Notes: a model not told the origin generated them from the sequence alone. DNA of 64,000 bases from Paenibacillus sp. YPG26 (GCF_023704175.1 NZ_CP084530.1:3094001-3158000); one strand, 5' to 3'. Positions 51,001 to 59,839 are shown, counted from the first letter of the stretch. Numbers and translations: made by a program.

Positions 51001-53425
51001 CCGGATTTACGGTTTTGGTAATGTTACCGTTACCGTCCCTTGTATATTGTGTCTTGTTCCCATTCCGGTCCGTGACGACCTTCTCTTCCCCAAATTTGTT
51101 GAAGCCGTTGGCATCGTTATAGTACTCCACCAGCGTCACACGGCCTTCCGGATCCTGCGACTTCGTCACAAACATCGCGGTATCGTACCATTTCACGAGT
51201 GTACGTCCATTAATGTCCTTCACGGTTGTCATCCGATTAGTCGTGTCATACTTGAACGTCTGTACATTGCCAAGTCCATTGGTGTACTGGCTTACCTTAT
51301 GGGGGCCTGTTCCTGCGCTGTGATCATATAAGATGGCTTCCATCACATTTTGGTTATTGTCCAGCAGTTTGCTCAGATACCCGTAGGTATCATAACTATA
51401 GTTACTAATGATATTCCCTTCCGGATCTGTCACGGTGGATAACCGATTAGATGCATCATAGGTATATTTAACCGTGCGGTTCATCGGATCGTTAAGGGTT
51501 GTGATATATCCAGATGCGTTGTAAGCAACAGTATAAATACGCCCTACCGTATCGGTAATTTTCTGTACTTTACCCGCAGAGTCCACCTCAATTTTCACCG
51601 TGTTTCCGTTCCGGTCTTGCATGGATACCAAGTATCCTGCCGTGCTAAAAATATATCTATATTGATCTGTTGTCGTAAGCACATGCGTACCATCCGCCTG
51701 CTTGACAAGCGTACTGTGGGAGTCGTTCGCAGTATACGTACTGTCTGCATTCTTCACGAAAACTACGGCCGTTCCTTTCGGCAACTTGGCTACTTTCAAG
51801 GTAGTATTCGTTGTATCATCCTTCAAATTCCCTTCGAATCCAAACGTCCAGCCTCTTCCCATCGTGCTAGAAGTACGGTCATCTTTGGAATTATAGGTCC
51901 GGGTAAAATCGATGCTAAATCCCGGCGCGGTCACAGACATATCCGTGATCGATTTAGAGTAATTCCCTGTGGTCACCGATACGCCTTCTTCTCCATAATG
52001 AATCTGCTCTTGAAGTGAAGGAGCAATAGTGGTGGCCAAGGTAACGACCATGTCACCTTTTCCCGTGGACGTAGAAGGCTTGGTCGGCGTACTTGGCTTA
52101 GACGCATCCGTCTTCGTTTCGGTCGCCTTAAGCGCTTTGGCCGCATTGAGAAGGCCTGCTGTTGCTGTCTTCCCTTCTAGCATTTGTAGAGATGTCGTGC
52201 TTGATTTCATACGCTGCGCCAGCTGTTCAACTGTCAAATCCGCAAATTGGCTCTTCACCAAGGAAGCTACTCCCGTCGCCATAGCCGCAGCCATCGAGGT
52301 TCCACTCAAGTAGCCGTATTCGCCACTAGGCAGGGTACTCAGAATCCCGACTCCTGGCGCCGCAAAATCAACGGCTGCGCCATAGTTGGAGGTAGAGGAA
52401 AGATTCCCTTGGTTATCGATCGCCCCCACCGAGAGCACATTAGCTAGGGAGTATGCCGCAGGATACACCGGATTCTTGGTGGTATCCTGTCCGTTATTTC
52501 CTGCTGCGCAAACAAACAACATATCACTCTGCTTGATCGCTTCTTCTAGTGCCGGATTGGCTTCCGCCCCTCCAAAGCTCGCATTTATCACTTTAACGCC
52601 CATTTGCTTGGCATACTCGATCGCTTCAATCGCATCCGAGGTATAACCGCTAGTTCCGCTGATAAACTTCAGCGGGAGGAGCGTTACTTTTGGAGCCGTC
52701 TCCGCAATAATCCCCGCAACATGTGTACCATGCTTATCCTCGCTGGCATTGTCGTACACGATCCCGTCGTGATTCGCGAAATCCCAGCCGTGAACGTCGT
52801 CCACGTATCCATTCCCGTCATCGTCAATTCCGTTGTCTGGTGTTTCTCCACCATTGATAAAGATTTGGGATTTCAAATCCGGATGACTGATGTCAACGCC
52901 GGTATCAAGGACACCCACCACGGTAGATGCTGCACCTTGGGTAATGTTCCAGGCATCTTTAATTTTGATATCGATCCCGGGCTCTCCCGTTTGGTACGCG
53001 ATTTGCTGCCCTGTATTGGACAATCCCCACAGCTCATCAAACCGATCATCCAGTGGCGTGGCAGTAATGTTTAATTTATAATCCGGCTGTGCAAACTGAA
53101 CATTGGGATCCTTTTTCAGTTCGGCAATCGTCTGTGTAACATCATCATTGTCACCGACTTCAAGCACTTCGACATTGGAGCGGCGGAGCTTAACTTTAGT
53201 ATCGAGTTTCCCTAGCTTCAATTTGGTTTTTAGTTCCTTTTTGCTTGTTACCGATTTCTCATTGTTCTTGTATTTGACCAAAATTTGTTTGTGATGCTTC
53301 GGCGCCTCTTGAACCGAGCTTGTATCTGGCTTCGCTTGTACCGATCCCATGCTGGTATAGAGCATGCTGGTTAGCACGGAGGTGATGGTGAATAGATGAA
53401 ATGCTCTTGCTAATAACTTCTTCAT
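45044..53425 (-). CDS. S8 protease - RHS repeat - nucleotidyltransferase polymorphic toxin
   Basis: 2793 residues. Signal peptide to about residue 31; propeptide-like region; subtilisin (S8) domain with D174 (GVLDTGVD), H232 (KHGTHVAG), oxyanion N310 and S377 (GTSMAA). A Ser/Thr/Pro linker near 440-460 leads to a DUF6531-like start (GNYSKSITDMSVTAPG), dozens of YD repeats, and the RHS core end RFISEDTYLG...DPTGHW near 2400. The last 390 residues are the tip: a helical region, then a polymerase-beta-type nucleotidyltransferase with GSRANGT, DSDIDFAV near 2697 and DVDISII. Its ribosome site TAGGAGG overlaps the stop of the RCC1 gene. The tip and the next gene look AT-rich. Confidence 0.92.
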   Translation of the reverse strand: MKKLLARAFHLFTITSVLTSMLYTSMGSVQAKPDTSSVQEAPKHHKQILVKYKNNEKSVTSKKELKTKLKLGKLDTKVKLRRSNVEVLEVGDNDDVTQTIAELKKDPNVQFAQPDYKLNITATPLDDRFDELWGLSNTGQQIAYQTGEPGIDIKIKDAWNITQGAASTVVGVLDTGVDISHPDLKSQIFINGGETPDNGIDDDGNGYVDDVHGWDFANHDGIVYDNASEDKHGTHVAGIIAETAPKVTLLPLKFISGTSGYTSDAIEAIEYAKQMGVKVINASFGGAEANPALEEAIKQSDMLFVCAAGNNGQDTTKNPVYPAAYSLANVLSVGAIDNQGNLSSTSNYGAAVDFAAPGVGILSTLPSGEYGYLSGTSMAAAMATGVASLVKSQFADLTVEQLAQRMKSSTTSLQMLEGKTATAGLLNAAKALKATETKTDASKPSTPTKPSTSTGKGDMVVTLATTIAPSLQEQIHYGEEGVSVTTGNYSKSITDMSVTAPGFSIDFTRTYNSKDDRTSSTMGRGWTFGFEGNLKDDTTNTTLKVAKLPKGTAVVFVKNADSTYTANDSHSTLVKQADGTHVLTTTDQYRYIFSTAGYLVSMQDRNGNTVKIEVDSAGKVQKITDTVGRIYTVAYNASGYITTLNDPMNRTVKYTYDASNRLSTVTDPEGNIISNYSYDTYGYLSKLLDNNQNVMEAILYDHSAGTGPHKVSQYTNGLGNVQTFKYDTTNRMTTVKDINGRTLVKWYDTAMFVTKSQDPEGRVTLVEYYNDANGFNKFGEEKVVTDRNGNKTQYTRDGNGNITKTVNPDGSFSEYVYDDKNNLVSEKDESGKMTYYVYDTAKALLLKKVQPLNGTDAYTASSDPAKFAITAYVYYSPAEVQKLGIKASGILKSETDPEGNTTAYTYDKYGNKATATDPEGNVTTLTYNVLGWNTIQISPAGYRTDYTYDNNGHVIRSVQSEGETNRFVYDNQQRLIQKIDPMQYASDKDGLNDSTPTDDYRDATIGTRYTYYPTGNVQKEIDALGNETSYTYDIYGNKLTETRPNQSVYVYQYDVMNRVSKISFKANPQAVPDVLADYTYKVLDNGKTQKKETKYLNSTDTAITIWTYDDQGKEVERQNPDGNSVATVYEPNGLTRSVTDARGNTSYFAYDGLNRLTNTWTPLDGAKYMYKGTTYDRADRKIAESAGKDPVALFAKPLEDRKIVTKSQYDGNDHITLTTNSSGSKTLLKYDEEGNTIRKEVYTSATESMVTEYAYNDQGKPVSEKHFVGKADLYPAPSSRDDQVALETITEYDLNGNPVAVTTPDGVRSEVTYDALNHPIATKLPSIDEQGNPALAKTSTTYDWQGKPLVSFDARGNKTQNEYNEKGLLAKQTNALGGVTLYVYDKADRKIAEISPKNYNASKSWKELSRTEYTYDNMSRTKLITEKFNEQKLSPSFTWTTEWTEKVAKAYLYDENGNVTKELDGEGYAAGVGTTSAAKIQSGYGLINNYNAANLLASQLNPIAKDRGLKTSVSYGYDGLGRKISETNVNGVVNLTTFDDANKVLSLAVKKSITSPEQTLETHSYDWAGRPLSDTDANGNKTLYSYNAMGMIRSITSSGDDTVSEYTVQRQYDTMGRLAKEADSAGKVSLNEYDALDHQISSTEQAVDGSSAITTKVAYDLNGNKRFETDGNGNIHENVYDGLNRVIEERDSVTNIKAGVKVHATKYTYDANGNKLTETNWLGNTGTLIYDDKNRLIERKDASGVSVQKLEYNLNDTQVRAWDALNRVTSFTYDMNTLLTTTVDPEGNTSATKYDLLGNKTAVTDGNGNTTRYDYDYLGRLSRVTNALDEVTSYTYDLIGNKLTQTNGNGHVSTFEYNAADLLVRRIDPGGLQVKNGKIAYQADQIESYTYFANGSMKTKTDRNGNTTSYSYDVHERQLSRTVDGPSLTSSPVQGRQVSYTYDNNDNPLTVSDKTGTTIRTYDELNRTITKSVPKLGTNTYQYDDTMGLTQGFRAEVTTDVKGNVTRKVYDKTNRLVEVKANNDPAISYTYYNDGSRKSVVYSSGIKEEYTYTLTNHVSTLKNFKGTALMDSYTYAYDAAGNQLSKEELINGVNKGKTTYTYDALSRLQTVLEPGGKQTTYSFDAAGNRIEEKVKDSSSVKTTQYEYNNQNRLTATRELTSQGSTQLVNYKYDNNGNLINKSTEIIKKIDPQKPTDPTFGIFVYGQKNENPRIDNIVSGTAAYEYDVWNQLSKSSTGEGTVTYEYNGDGLRTKKISNGVTSQYVYESDKVVLETDESGKQTAFNLYGTNLLTRKVGDEKYSYLYNGHADVTALVNDSGEVKASYYYDAFGNIAQTTGNVKNSVRYAGYQYDEESKLYYLNARYYDPSIARFISEDTYLGEANDPLSLNLYSYVSNEPIMYSDPTGHWKESDKNITNVTVQAQLIALTSAYFKATTDKDRRSIEKSAEDLRRSAAAKRVDVTPLMYANVENIINTAVSLAGKGDFNKNTWNDVLKKNNLTVSKDGKTTTLGRTDLEVSTQMEFVDSKHRAELITHVAVNYNFGNKEKIFLSQAAKAGQITSIPQGLALYDFMNLNNGKVSENDLKLLHVNYKSASNTISSLYSNFHFARFDLTINDAVRQASNYSLGEYFPVGTKVSGTSGKFVYSGALETSAGAGGKPKSAGKLTIPQGLTSKQFKSISSKIRQKLGSISNDILVQGSRANGTARVDSDIDFAVRVSPEKFDELVKQRFGTPNRGSAKEKTMLHAIKTGKIQAGEAGLSSFRKQLQQELGIDVDISIIKSGGSFDNGPYIRLK

Positions 53426-53434
53426 AGGTTCCTC

Positions 53435-56400
53435 CTAAAATTCCATTGCTTTCAGATAACTAATTGGATCTTTAAAAAAGTTGGTTTCCGGCTTTTGAAT
53501 AACGGTATACGTAAGTGAGGAACCGCCAGAGACGCTTGCTCTGAATTTGATACTGTTCAAGACCCCGGTCCAAGATTCACCTGGATTCACTACTTTATCT
53601 GTCGTAAAGACAATCCGGCCTGGCGTAAACGAATTAACAATAATATCTGTTCCCGTAATTCGGCCAGTCGTAAGTTCCGGTGTTCCAGTTAAAATAGAGA
53701 GATCAGCGACGCTCATCGCATTGGGATCATAGTTGACCATCAACGTATAACGACTAAAGTCGGTCACATCCGAGGCGGTGAGTCCAAGATCCACGGTCTC
53801 TTTCTTGGTGAGCTTCGCAGTCACGGTGTTGTTGATAATGAGGCCGGTCCAGTCACCGACACCCGCTGCATTATGCGTACGAATCCGGTATTTGTGCTCC
53901 GATTCCTTGGCTATTCGGCGGTGCTGATACGATGTATGCATCCCGATATCTTGAATCTTGCCATTGATCTCAATCTCGTATCCTTGAGCAGTTGGATCTG
54001 CATCCCAAGCAAGGGTGACGATACTACCCGACGAGGTAAGACGGATATTCTGAGGTGCAGCTGGGAAGTCCGGAAGAGTAGCTAAGGTCACTAGCTTGGA
54101 CCAATCTCCTTCTACTGCATCTGTTTTTGCACGTACACGGTAGGTGTGAGGCGTAAACGGATCCAGCAAAATGTCCCGGTACGTCGTTTCTTCGAAATTA
54201 TCCACTACAACTTTCCCGTCGATCTCTAAGTCATAACCAAGTGCACCAGGGACAGCTTCCCATGTCACGGTCACGTAATCTTTACCGGCGATCGCATTCA
54301 CATGAGCTGGCGGTAATGGCTTGACCGGTAACGTAGTTAATGTGATTAGCCGGGACCATCCACTGATTCCCGCTCCGCCTTGAGCCCGGATCCGGTAGAT
54401 ATGCGTAGTTTCCGCAGTCAGGCCTGTTTGTTTATAGGTAGTACCTGATACACTGCTCACTTGTCCGTCAGCTTCGATATAGTATCCAATTGCAGATGGA
54501 ACCGCACTCCAAGTTAACTCTACCGAGGTATCCTGGACATTATCGGTAATATTCGTCGGTGTAGGGAGCCGGAATGTTGTACTGGATATTGGATCACTCC
54601 AGGCTCCGCCCCCAATTTCATTGACCGCACGAACCCGATACTGATGAGTGGTTCCTGGTTCAAGCCCAGCGATGTCCGTAGCATTCGACATGCTGTTATT
54701 AATCACAACAACGCCATCCGCTTCAATTTCATAGAAGGTTGCATCTTCGACTGGTTTCCAGTTCAGACGAACTTTTTTGTCTTCCGCTTCCGCTTTGAGC
54801 TCGGTAGGAACCGATGGAACATCGGATTTGGTCATGATTGTATACATCTGTGACCATGGGCTGATTCCCCCGCTATTGACAGCACGAACCCGGTAAGTAT
54901 GCTGGGAGCCCGGCAGGAGTCCGCCGACTTTGAACTCGGTAGTCTTGCTTGTCTTACGCAGCTGACCATCCCATTCCACTTCATAGTTCAACGCTCCGAT
55001 CACGTCACTCCACTGCAGACTTACCGTCTTGCTAGTGGGTATCGCAATGATGTTGCCCGGAACGATAGGTGCTGGAAGCAGTGTACGAACCATAACTGCT
55101 TGGCTCCAAGCTCCCTTCACGCTGTCATTTACAGCCCGTACACGGTAGGTGTATATGGTGTTCGGATCGAGTGACGTTGGGTTGTACACCAGTGAAGTTC
55201 CATTAGAAATGATCTGATCACTATTGATCTCAATCTCATATCCAGTCGCATCCTGAACTGGATTCCAGGTCAACTTGACGCTGTTACTGGTAACACTGGT
55301 CTTTAGATTTAGCGGCTGTGTCGGCGGCTTAGCTGGAGGGCCGACTTGAACCCAAACCGAGGGAGCCGTTTCGTTCCCTTCCTGATTTCGGGCTTTGATT
55401 TGGAAGCGATATGACTTCCCTGACTTAAGGCCGTTTACCGTGATTTTCTTATTTGTTAAAGTGATCCATGCAGATCCTGATATTAGCTTCCCAGTTGTAC
55501 TTACCGTGCTTGTCCCCGTTGACAATTGGTACTGGGTATTTGCCGGGTTGTTATCCGATACGGTAAAGGTAGCTGTTGTCGGCGTTGTCCCGCTTAGCGT
55601 TAAAACTGGATCGGAAGCGAGCGTAATAACGTCCCGTGTTTCCGTTGTAATGTTCCCAGCCGAATCTTTCATTTCAAATTTGACATAATACTTTTTGTTA
55701 GGCGCCAAATTATTTACCGTAAACGTATTTGTTGAATTCCAGTTGCTTGTTTGGTTATTTATCGTGATACGGTATGGATCTGGATCCAGTCCACCGTCAT
55801 TGGATGTTACGGTAGCTGTAACCGAGTTCGTAGTGGAACTCGTTGTAAATGTATTTTGTAGAGGTGCATTATTAATAGTAAATGACATCTTAGCTTGTGC
55901 CGTTTGGGCACCATCACTGACTTCATAGCGAAGGGTATGGATGCCTTTGGTTAAGTTGTCTGTGTTAAGTGTATCGAAAGTAAAGATATCAATGTTTCCA
56001 GAGAGTTTAAGGTTTTGTGTGGCTTTAGGCTCAGTCTCAGCATCAAGGAAATACTTAATTGATGTGATCGCATTAGATTGGCCTTTTATTTTTAATTTGG
56101 GTATGATTGATTGTTGATTAAGATTAATTAAAGTTGGTGTAGAGCGATTACTAATGGTGCCCAGTTGACCAGAAGAATTGTTTCCCCAACCCTTCAACGA
56201 TCCATCCTCCATCAATGCCAATGTGTAGTAGGATCCTGCTGAAAGCTGCCTGACTCCACTCAAACTAGGGATTATTGTTGGCATCATTTTAGATGTTGTA
56301 TCACCTGCGCCCAGCTGCCCGTGGAAATTGAATCCCCAACTCTTCACCGTTCCATCTTCCATCAAGGCCATCGTGTGAGAAAAGCCTGCTGAAAGCTGTT

Positions 56401-59400
56401 TCACCCCACCAAGGCCAGAGATCGTTGTAGGGACCGTTTTGGACATTGTATTACCTGTACCTAGTTGACCATCGGAATTATATCCCCAACTCCTCACCGT
56501 TCCATCCGCCATCAAGGCCAACGTATAGAAATATCCTGCTGAAAGCTGTTTGACTCCACTCAAACCAGAGATCGTTGAAGGGATCGTTTTAGTTGATAGA
56601 TCACCTGTACCCAGTTGCCCATGTACGTTATATCCCCAACTCTTCACCGTGCCATCCTCCATCAAAGCTAGCGTGTGATAAGCACCTACTACTAGTTGTT
56701 TGACTCTACTGAGGCTAGGGATTGTTGTGGGGATAATTTTGTTCGTCATATCGCCCGTGCCTAGTTGACCATAAGAGTTATCTCCCCAACCCTTTACTGT
56801 TCCATCACCCATCAAGGCCAATGTGAAGTAGGATCCTGTTACTAGTTGCTTGACTCCGCTTAGACCAGGGACCGTAGTAGGAACCGTTTTGGACACTGTA
56901 TCACCTGTCCCCAATTGCCCACTACCGTTACTACCCCAACTCTTCACCGTTCCGTCAACCATTAAGGCTACTGTGTGAGAAGAACTTGCTGCCAGCTGTT
57001 TCACTCCGCTCAGGCCAGAGATTGCTGTTGGGACCGTTTTGGACACTGTATCACCTGTGCCCAGTTGCCCATTATCGTTACTTCCCCAACTCTTCACCGT
57101 ACCATCCTCCATTAAGGCTAACGAGTGAGAAGAACCTGCTGTCAGTTGTTTAATGCCACTAAGGTACAAAATTGTTGTGGGAGATGTTTTGTTAAGTGAA
57201 TCACCCATACCAAGTTGGCCAAAAAAGTTATAACCCCAGCTCTTCACCGTTCCGTCCTCCATCAAGGCCAAGGCGTGAGAAGAACCTGTTGCTAGCTGTT
57301 TGACTCCACTAAGGCCCGGAATCGTTGTTGGGGCTGTTTTGTTCGTTGTATCACCTGTACCCAGTTGCCCAGAGGAGTTATATCCCCAGCTCTTGACCGT
57401 CCCATCCTCCATCAAGGCCAAGGTGTGAGAAAAACCTGCTCCCAGCTGTTTGACTCCACTAAGGCCCGGGATCGTTGTGGGGGCTGTTTTGTTAACCGTA
57501 TCACCTGTACCTAATTGCCCAGAGGAGTTATATCCCCAGCTCTTAACCGTCCCATCCTCCATCAAGGCCAAGGTGTGAGAAGAACCTACTGCCAGCTGTT
57601 TGACTCCACTAAGGCCCGGGATCGTTGTGGGGGCTGTTTTGTTAACCGTATCACCTGTACCCAATTGCCCAGAGGAGTTAGATCCCCAACTCTTGGCCGT
57701 CCCATCCTCCATCAAGGCCAAGGTGTGATAATAACCTGCTGCCAGTTGTTTCACTCCACTGAGGCTTGGGATCTTTGTCGGTGTATTTCCAGTCGCCGTA
57801 TCGCCCGTACCCAGTTGCCCAGAGGAGTTAGATCCCCAACTTTTTACCGTCCCGTCCTCCATCAAAGCCAGCGTGTGACTAGCTCCTGCGGCGAGCTGTT
57901 TGACTCCACTAAGTCCTTGAATCGTTGTCGGAACCTTTATATTTACTGAATCTCCCGTTCCCAACTGACCATAGTTATTCTTTCCCCAGCCCTTGACCGT
58001 TCCATCCTCCATTAAGGCCAGCGCATATGAATCACCAACCGCTAGTTGTTTGATTCCGCTGAGGCCAACTACCGTTGTTGGGATCGTTCGATCCGATGTA
58101 TCTCCCGTTCCCAACTGGCCAGAAGAGTTACTTCCCCATGCTCTTAAAACTCCGTTAATATAGGAGTAAGATGAGTCGGAATAGCTAGAAGATACAATAA
58201 AATTCGCAGAGTCAATGGCCTCTATTTGTAAGGGCACCGTCATTACTTGAAACCCAGGAATATCTACTGGAGTTAACTTTGCGGACCCATCCGCTATGCC
58301 TAGCTGATAATTCCCGTTATATCCCACTGCCCGTACAGAGTTGTTTTCTTTTAGGAAAAATGCAAAGTTCGGTCCCGCACTTACATTTACTACGTTATTC
58401 TCTGTTGTAAGTGAAGTGGGAGTTGTCCGATTAGTAGTGTCCCCTAACCCCAACTGTCCATAGTTGTTATATCCCCAGCTCTTGGTGGTTCCGTCATTTA
58501 ATACGGCAAGAGAGAAGTAATTACCCGCAGTTACCTGAGATATATTGGTAAGGGAAGGAATAGGAACCGGTGAACTTGAGCTCACTGTTGTTCCTATACC
58601 TAGTTCACCATAACTATTGGTTCCCCAAGATTTTAAAGTCCCATTATTCAATACTGCCAATACATGAGTATATCCAGCAGATAATTGCCGTACATTTGAT
58701 AAATTGGGCAAGGGGGTTGGTACACTTACATTTGTTGTATTACCGAGTCCTAATTGACCGTTCCCATTGTATCCCCATGCTTTTACCGTTCCGTCATTCA
58801 ATAGGGCGAGCATATAATTATTACCTACTGAAATTTGACTTACATTCGTCAGGTTAGGAATCTTAGTTGGAAGGGTCCCGTTAGTTGTCGTCCCACTACC
58901 AAGCTGTCCGTAAGAGTTGTACCCCCAACTTCTAACTGTCCCATCATTCATTACTGCAGCAGCAAAATATTGTCCTGCAGCGATTTGTTTAACATTTGTT
59001 AGATTTGGAATAAGTGTAGGCGTCGTTCTATTGGTGGTATCTCCGAAGCCAAGTCCATAATACCCGTTATAACCCCATGACTTTACCGTTCCATCCTTCA
59101 ATAGTGCGTAGGAGCTATTGTAGCCAGCTGCCAATTGTTTAACATTCGTTAGACCTGTAATTTCTGTCGGAACTGAGGCTTGGGTTGTGGATCCAAGACC
59201 GAGTTCTCCACTGCTACCATAACCGCTTGACTTCACTTTCCCATCCGCAGTTAGGAACAGCGCATAAGAGCTGTTAGCTACAATGCTTGGTTGCTGAAAA
59301 GTTGTTGTATCAATAGCAGCCTGTACCTTATTCAGTGGCAACACAAACGCGATTAATTCAGCAACCAACAAGATTGCAATGAAAAGTTTGCCGATTTTTT

Positions 59401-59407
59401 TTAACAT
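53435..59407 (-). CDS. Secreted RCC1-propeller / Fn3 / cohesin-like surface protein
   Basis: 1990 residues. Signal peptide to about residue 30. Then 21 RCC1 repeats, 50-52 residues each with the core SWGxNxxGQLGxGD; the first seven are divided from the other 14 by an odd 45-residue segment. A middle region is followed by about eight Fn3-like domains (each with YEIEI...YRVRAVN). The last 110 residues resemble a cohesin-type domain (LMVNYDPNAMSV, GRIVFTTDK). It has no sortase motif or membrane anchor. Nine bases separate it from the toxin gene. I infer a surface-binding or partner protein; RCC1 folds usually bind other proteins. Confidence 0.88.
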   Translation of the reverse strand: MLKKIGKLFIAILLVAELIAFVLPLNKVQAAIDTTTFQQPSIVANSSYALFLTADGKVKSSGYGSSGELGLGSTTQASVPTEITGLTNVKQLAAGYNSSYALLKDGTVKSWGYNGYYGLGFGDTTNRTTPTLIPNLTNVKQIAAGQYFAAAVMNDGTVRSWGYNSYGQLGSGTTTNGTLPTKIPNLTNVSQISVGNNYMLALLNDGTVKAWGYNGNGQLGLGNTTNVSVPTPLPNLSNVRQLSAGYTHVLAVLNNGTLKSWGTNSYGELGIGTTVSSSSPVPIPSLTNISQVTAGNYFSLAVLNDGTTKSWGYNNYGQLGLGDTTNRTTPTSLTTENNVVNVSAGPNFAFFLKENNSVRAVGYNGNYQLGIADGSAKLTPVDIPGFQVMTVPLQIEAIDSANFIVSSSYSDSSYSYINGVLRAWGSNSSGQLGTGDTSDRTIPTTVVGLSGIKQLAVGDSYALALMEDGTVKGWGKNNYGQLGTGDSVNIKVPTTIQGLSGVKQLAAGASHTLALMEDGTVKSWGSNSSGQLGTGDTATGNTPTKIPSLSGVKQLAAGYYHTLALMEDGTAKSWGSNSSGQLGTGDTVNKTAPTTIPGLSGVKQLAVGSSHTLALMEDGTVKSWGYNSSGQLGTGDTVNKTAPTTIPGLSGVKQLGAGFSHTLALMEDGTVKSWGYNSSGQLGTGDTTNKTAPTTIPGLSGVKQLATGSSHALALMEDGTVKSWGYNFFGQLGMGDSLNKTSPTTILYLSGIKQLTAGSSHSLALMEDGTVKSWGSNDNGQLGTGDTVSKTVPTAISGLSGVKQLAASSSHTVALMVDGTVKSWGSNGSGQLGTGDTVSKTVPTTVPGLSGVKQLVTGSYFTLALMGDGTVKGWGDNSYGQLGTGDMTNKIIPTTIPSLSRVKQLVVGAYHTLALMEDGTVKSWGYNVHGQLGTGDLSTKTIPSTISGLSGVKQLSAGYFYTLALMADGTVRSWGYNSDGQLGTGNTMSKTVPTTISGLGGVKQLSAGFSHTMALMEDGTVKSWGFNFHGQLGAGDTTSKMMPTIIPSLSGVRQLSAGSYYTLALMEDGSLKGWGNNSSGQLGTISNRSTPTLINLNQQSIIPKLKIKGQSNAITSIKYFLDAETEPKATQNLKLSGNIDIFTFDTLNTDNLTKGIHTLRYEVSDGAQTAQAKMSFTINNAPLQNTFTTSSTTNSVTATVTSNDGGLDPDPYRITINNQTSNWNSTNTFTVNNLAPNKKYYVKFEMKDSAGNITTETRDVITLASDPVLTLSGTTPTTATFTVSDNNPANTQYQLSTGTSTVSTTGKLISGSAWITLTNKKITVNGLKSGKSYRFQIKARNQEGNETAPSVWVQVGPPAKPPTQPLNLKTSVTSNSVKLTWNPVQDATGYEIEINSDQIISNGTSLVYNPTSLDPNTIYTYRVRAVNDSVKGAWSQAVMVRTLLPAPIVPGNIIAIPTSKTVSLQWSDVIGALNYEVEWDGQLRKTSKTTEFKVGGLLPGSQHTYRVRAVNSGGISPWSQMYTIMTKSDVPSVPTELKAEAEDKKVRLNWKPVEDATFYEIEADGVVVINNSMSNATDIAGLEPGTTHQYRVRAVNEIGGGAWSDPISSTTFRLPTPTNITDNVQDTSVELTWSAVPSAIGYYIEADGQVSSVSGTTYKQTGLTAETTHIYRIRAQGGAGISGWSRLITLTTLPVKPLPPAHVNAIAGKDYVTVTWEAVPGALGYDLEIDGKVVVDNFEETTYRDILLDPFTPHTYRVRAKTDAVEGDWSKLVTLATLPDFPAAPQNIRLTSSGSIVTLAWDADPTAQGYEIEINGKIQDIGMHTSYQHRRIAKESEHKYRIRTHNAAGVGDWTGLIINNTVTAKLTKKETVDLGLTASDVTDFSRYTLMVNYDPNAMSVADLSILTGTPELTTGRITGTDIIVNSFTPGRIVFTTDKVVNPGESWTGVLNSIKFRASVSGGSSLTYTVIQKPETNFFKDPISYLKAMEF
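56110..59300 (-). repeat. Twenty-one RCC1 coding repeats of 150-156 bp
   Basis: Repeats in the promoter-distal half (about 56.1-58.1 kb) are much more alike than those in the first block. Neighbouring units near 57.4-57.7 kb are nearly identical in DNA, including silent sites, which shows recent duplication or gene conversion. Unit count should be checked with long reads. Confidence 0.85.
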
Positions 59408-59670
59408 AATTTATAGATATCTCCCTTAAAATGAATATGATCCTTATGCAACTTAGTTCCTATAACCCTTTAATAACACCCCCTCTACTTAAAGCACTAA
59501 ATACACATTAGCAGGAAGAATTACCCATGTGGAAATGATCATACTCCCTCAAACCATAAACTGGCAATCGCTACTTTTGTCGAATTTTGTAACTATAAGT
59601 CGATGAATTTGATTTTTTCACTATTTTGTGATATATATCTTTACCATTCCAAGCTGATAGAGCTTTAGCC
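59408..59670. other. Leader region of the RCC1/RHS unit
   Basis: Holds the AAGGGAG ribosome site of the RCC1 gene and presumably its promoter, which I could not place with confidence. A 78-codon open frame at 59571-59807 on the minus strand runs through two terminators and is not taken as a gene. Confidence 0.4.
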
Positions 59671-59673
59671 AAT

Positions 59674-59707
59674 AAAAAAAGCAGACTGCCTGATAGCAGT
59701 CTGCTTT
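59674..59707 (-). terminator. Second hairpin downstream of the TrmH gene
   Basis: AAAGCAGACTGC and GCAGTCTGCTTT, perfect 12-bp arms, followed by a T run on the minus strand. It helps isolate the toxin unit from upstream transcription. Confidence 0.85.
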
Positions 59708-59790
59708 GCTTTATTATGATTAATTTTCGCCCAACTAGCATTTGACTTAATTCAAACTTATCTAAAGCTAACGATACCCAAAAACCAAAC

Positions 59791-59821
59791 AAAAAAGAAG
59801 CCGACAACCCATCAGCTTCTT
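59791..59821 (-). terminator. Terminator of the TrmH-family gene
   Basis: AAGAAGC.GA and TC.GCTTCTT arms, 7-base loop, then TTTTTTG on the minus strand, 19 bp after the stop codon. Confidence 0.85.
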
Positions 59822-59839
59822 CCTCAAATATACCAACCT

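Noticed and set aside
59571..59807. 78-codon minus-strand frame between TrmH and RCC1 genes
   Set aside because: It spans two strong terminators and has no ribosome site.
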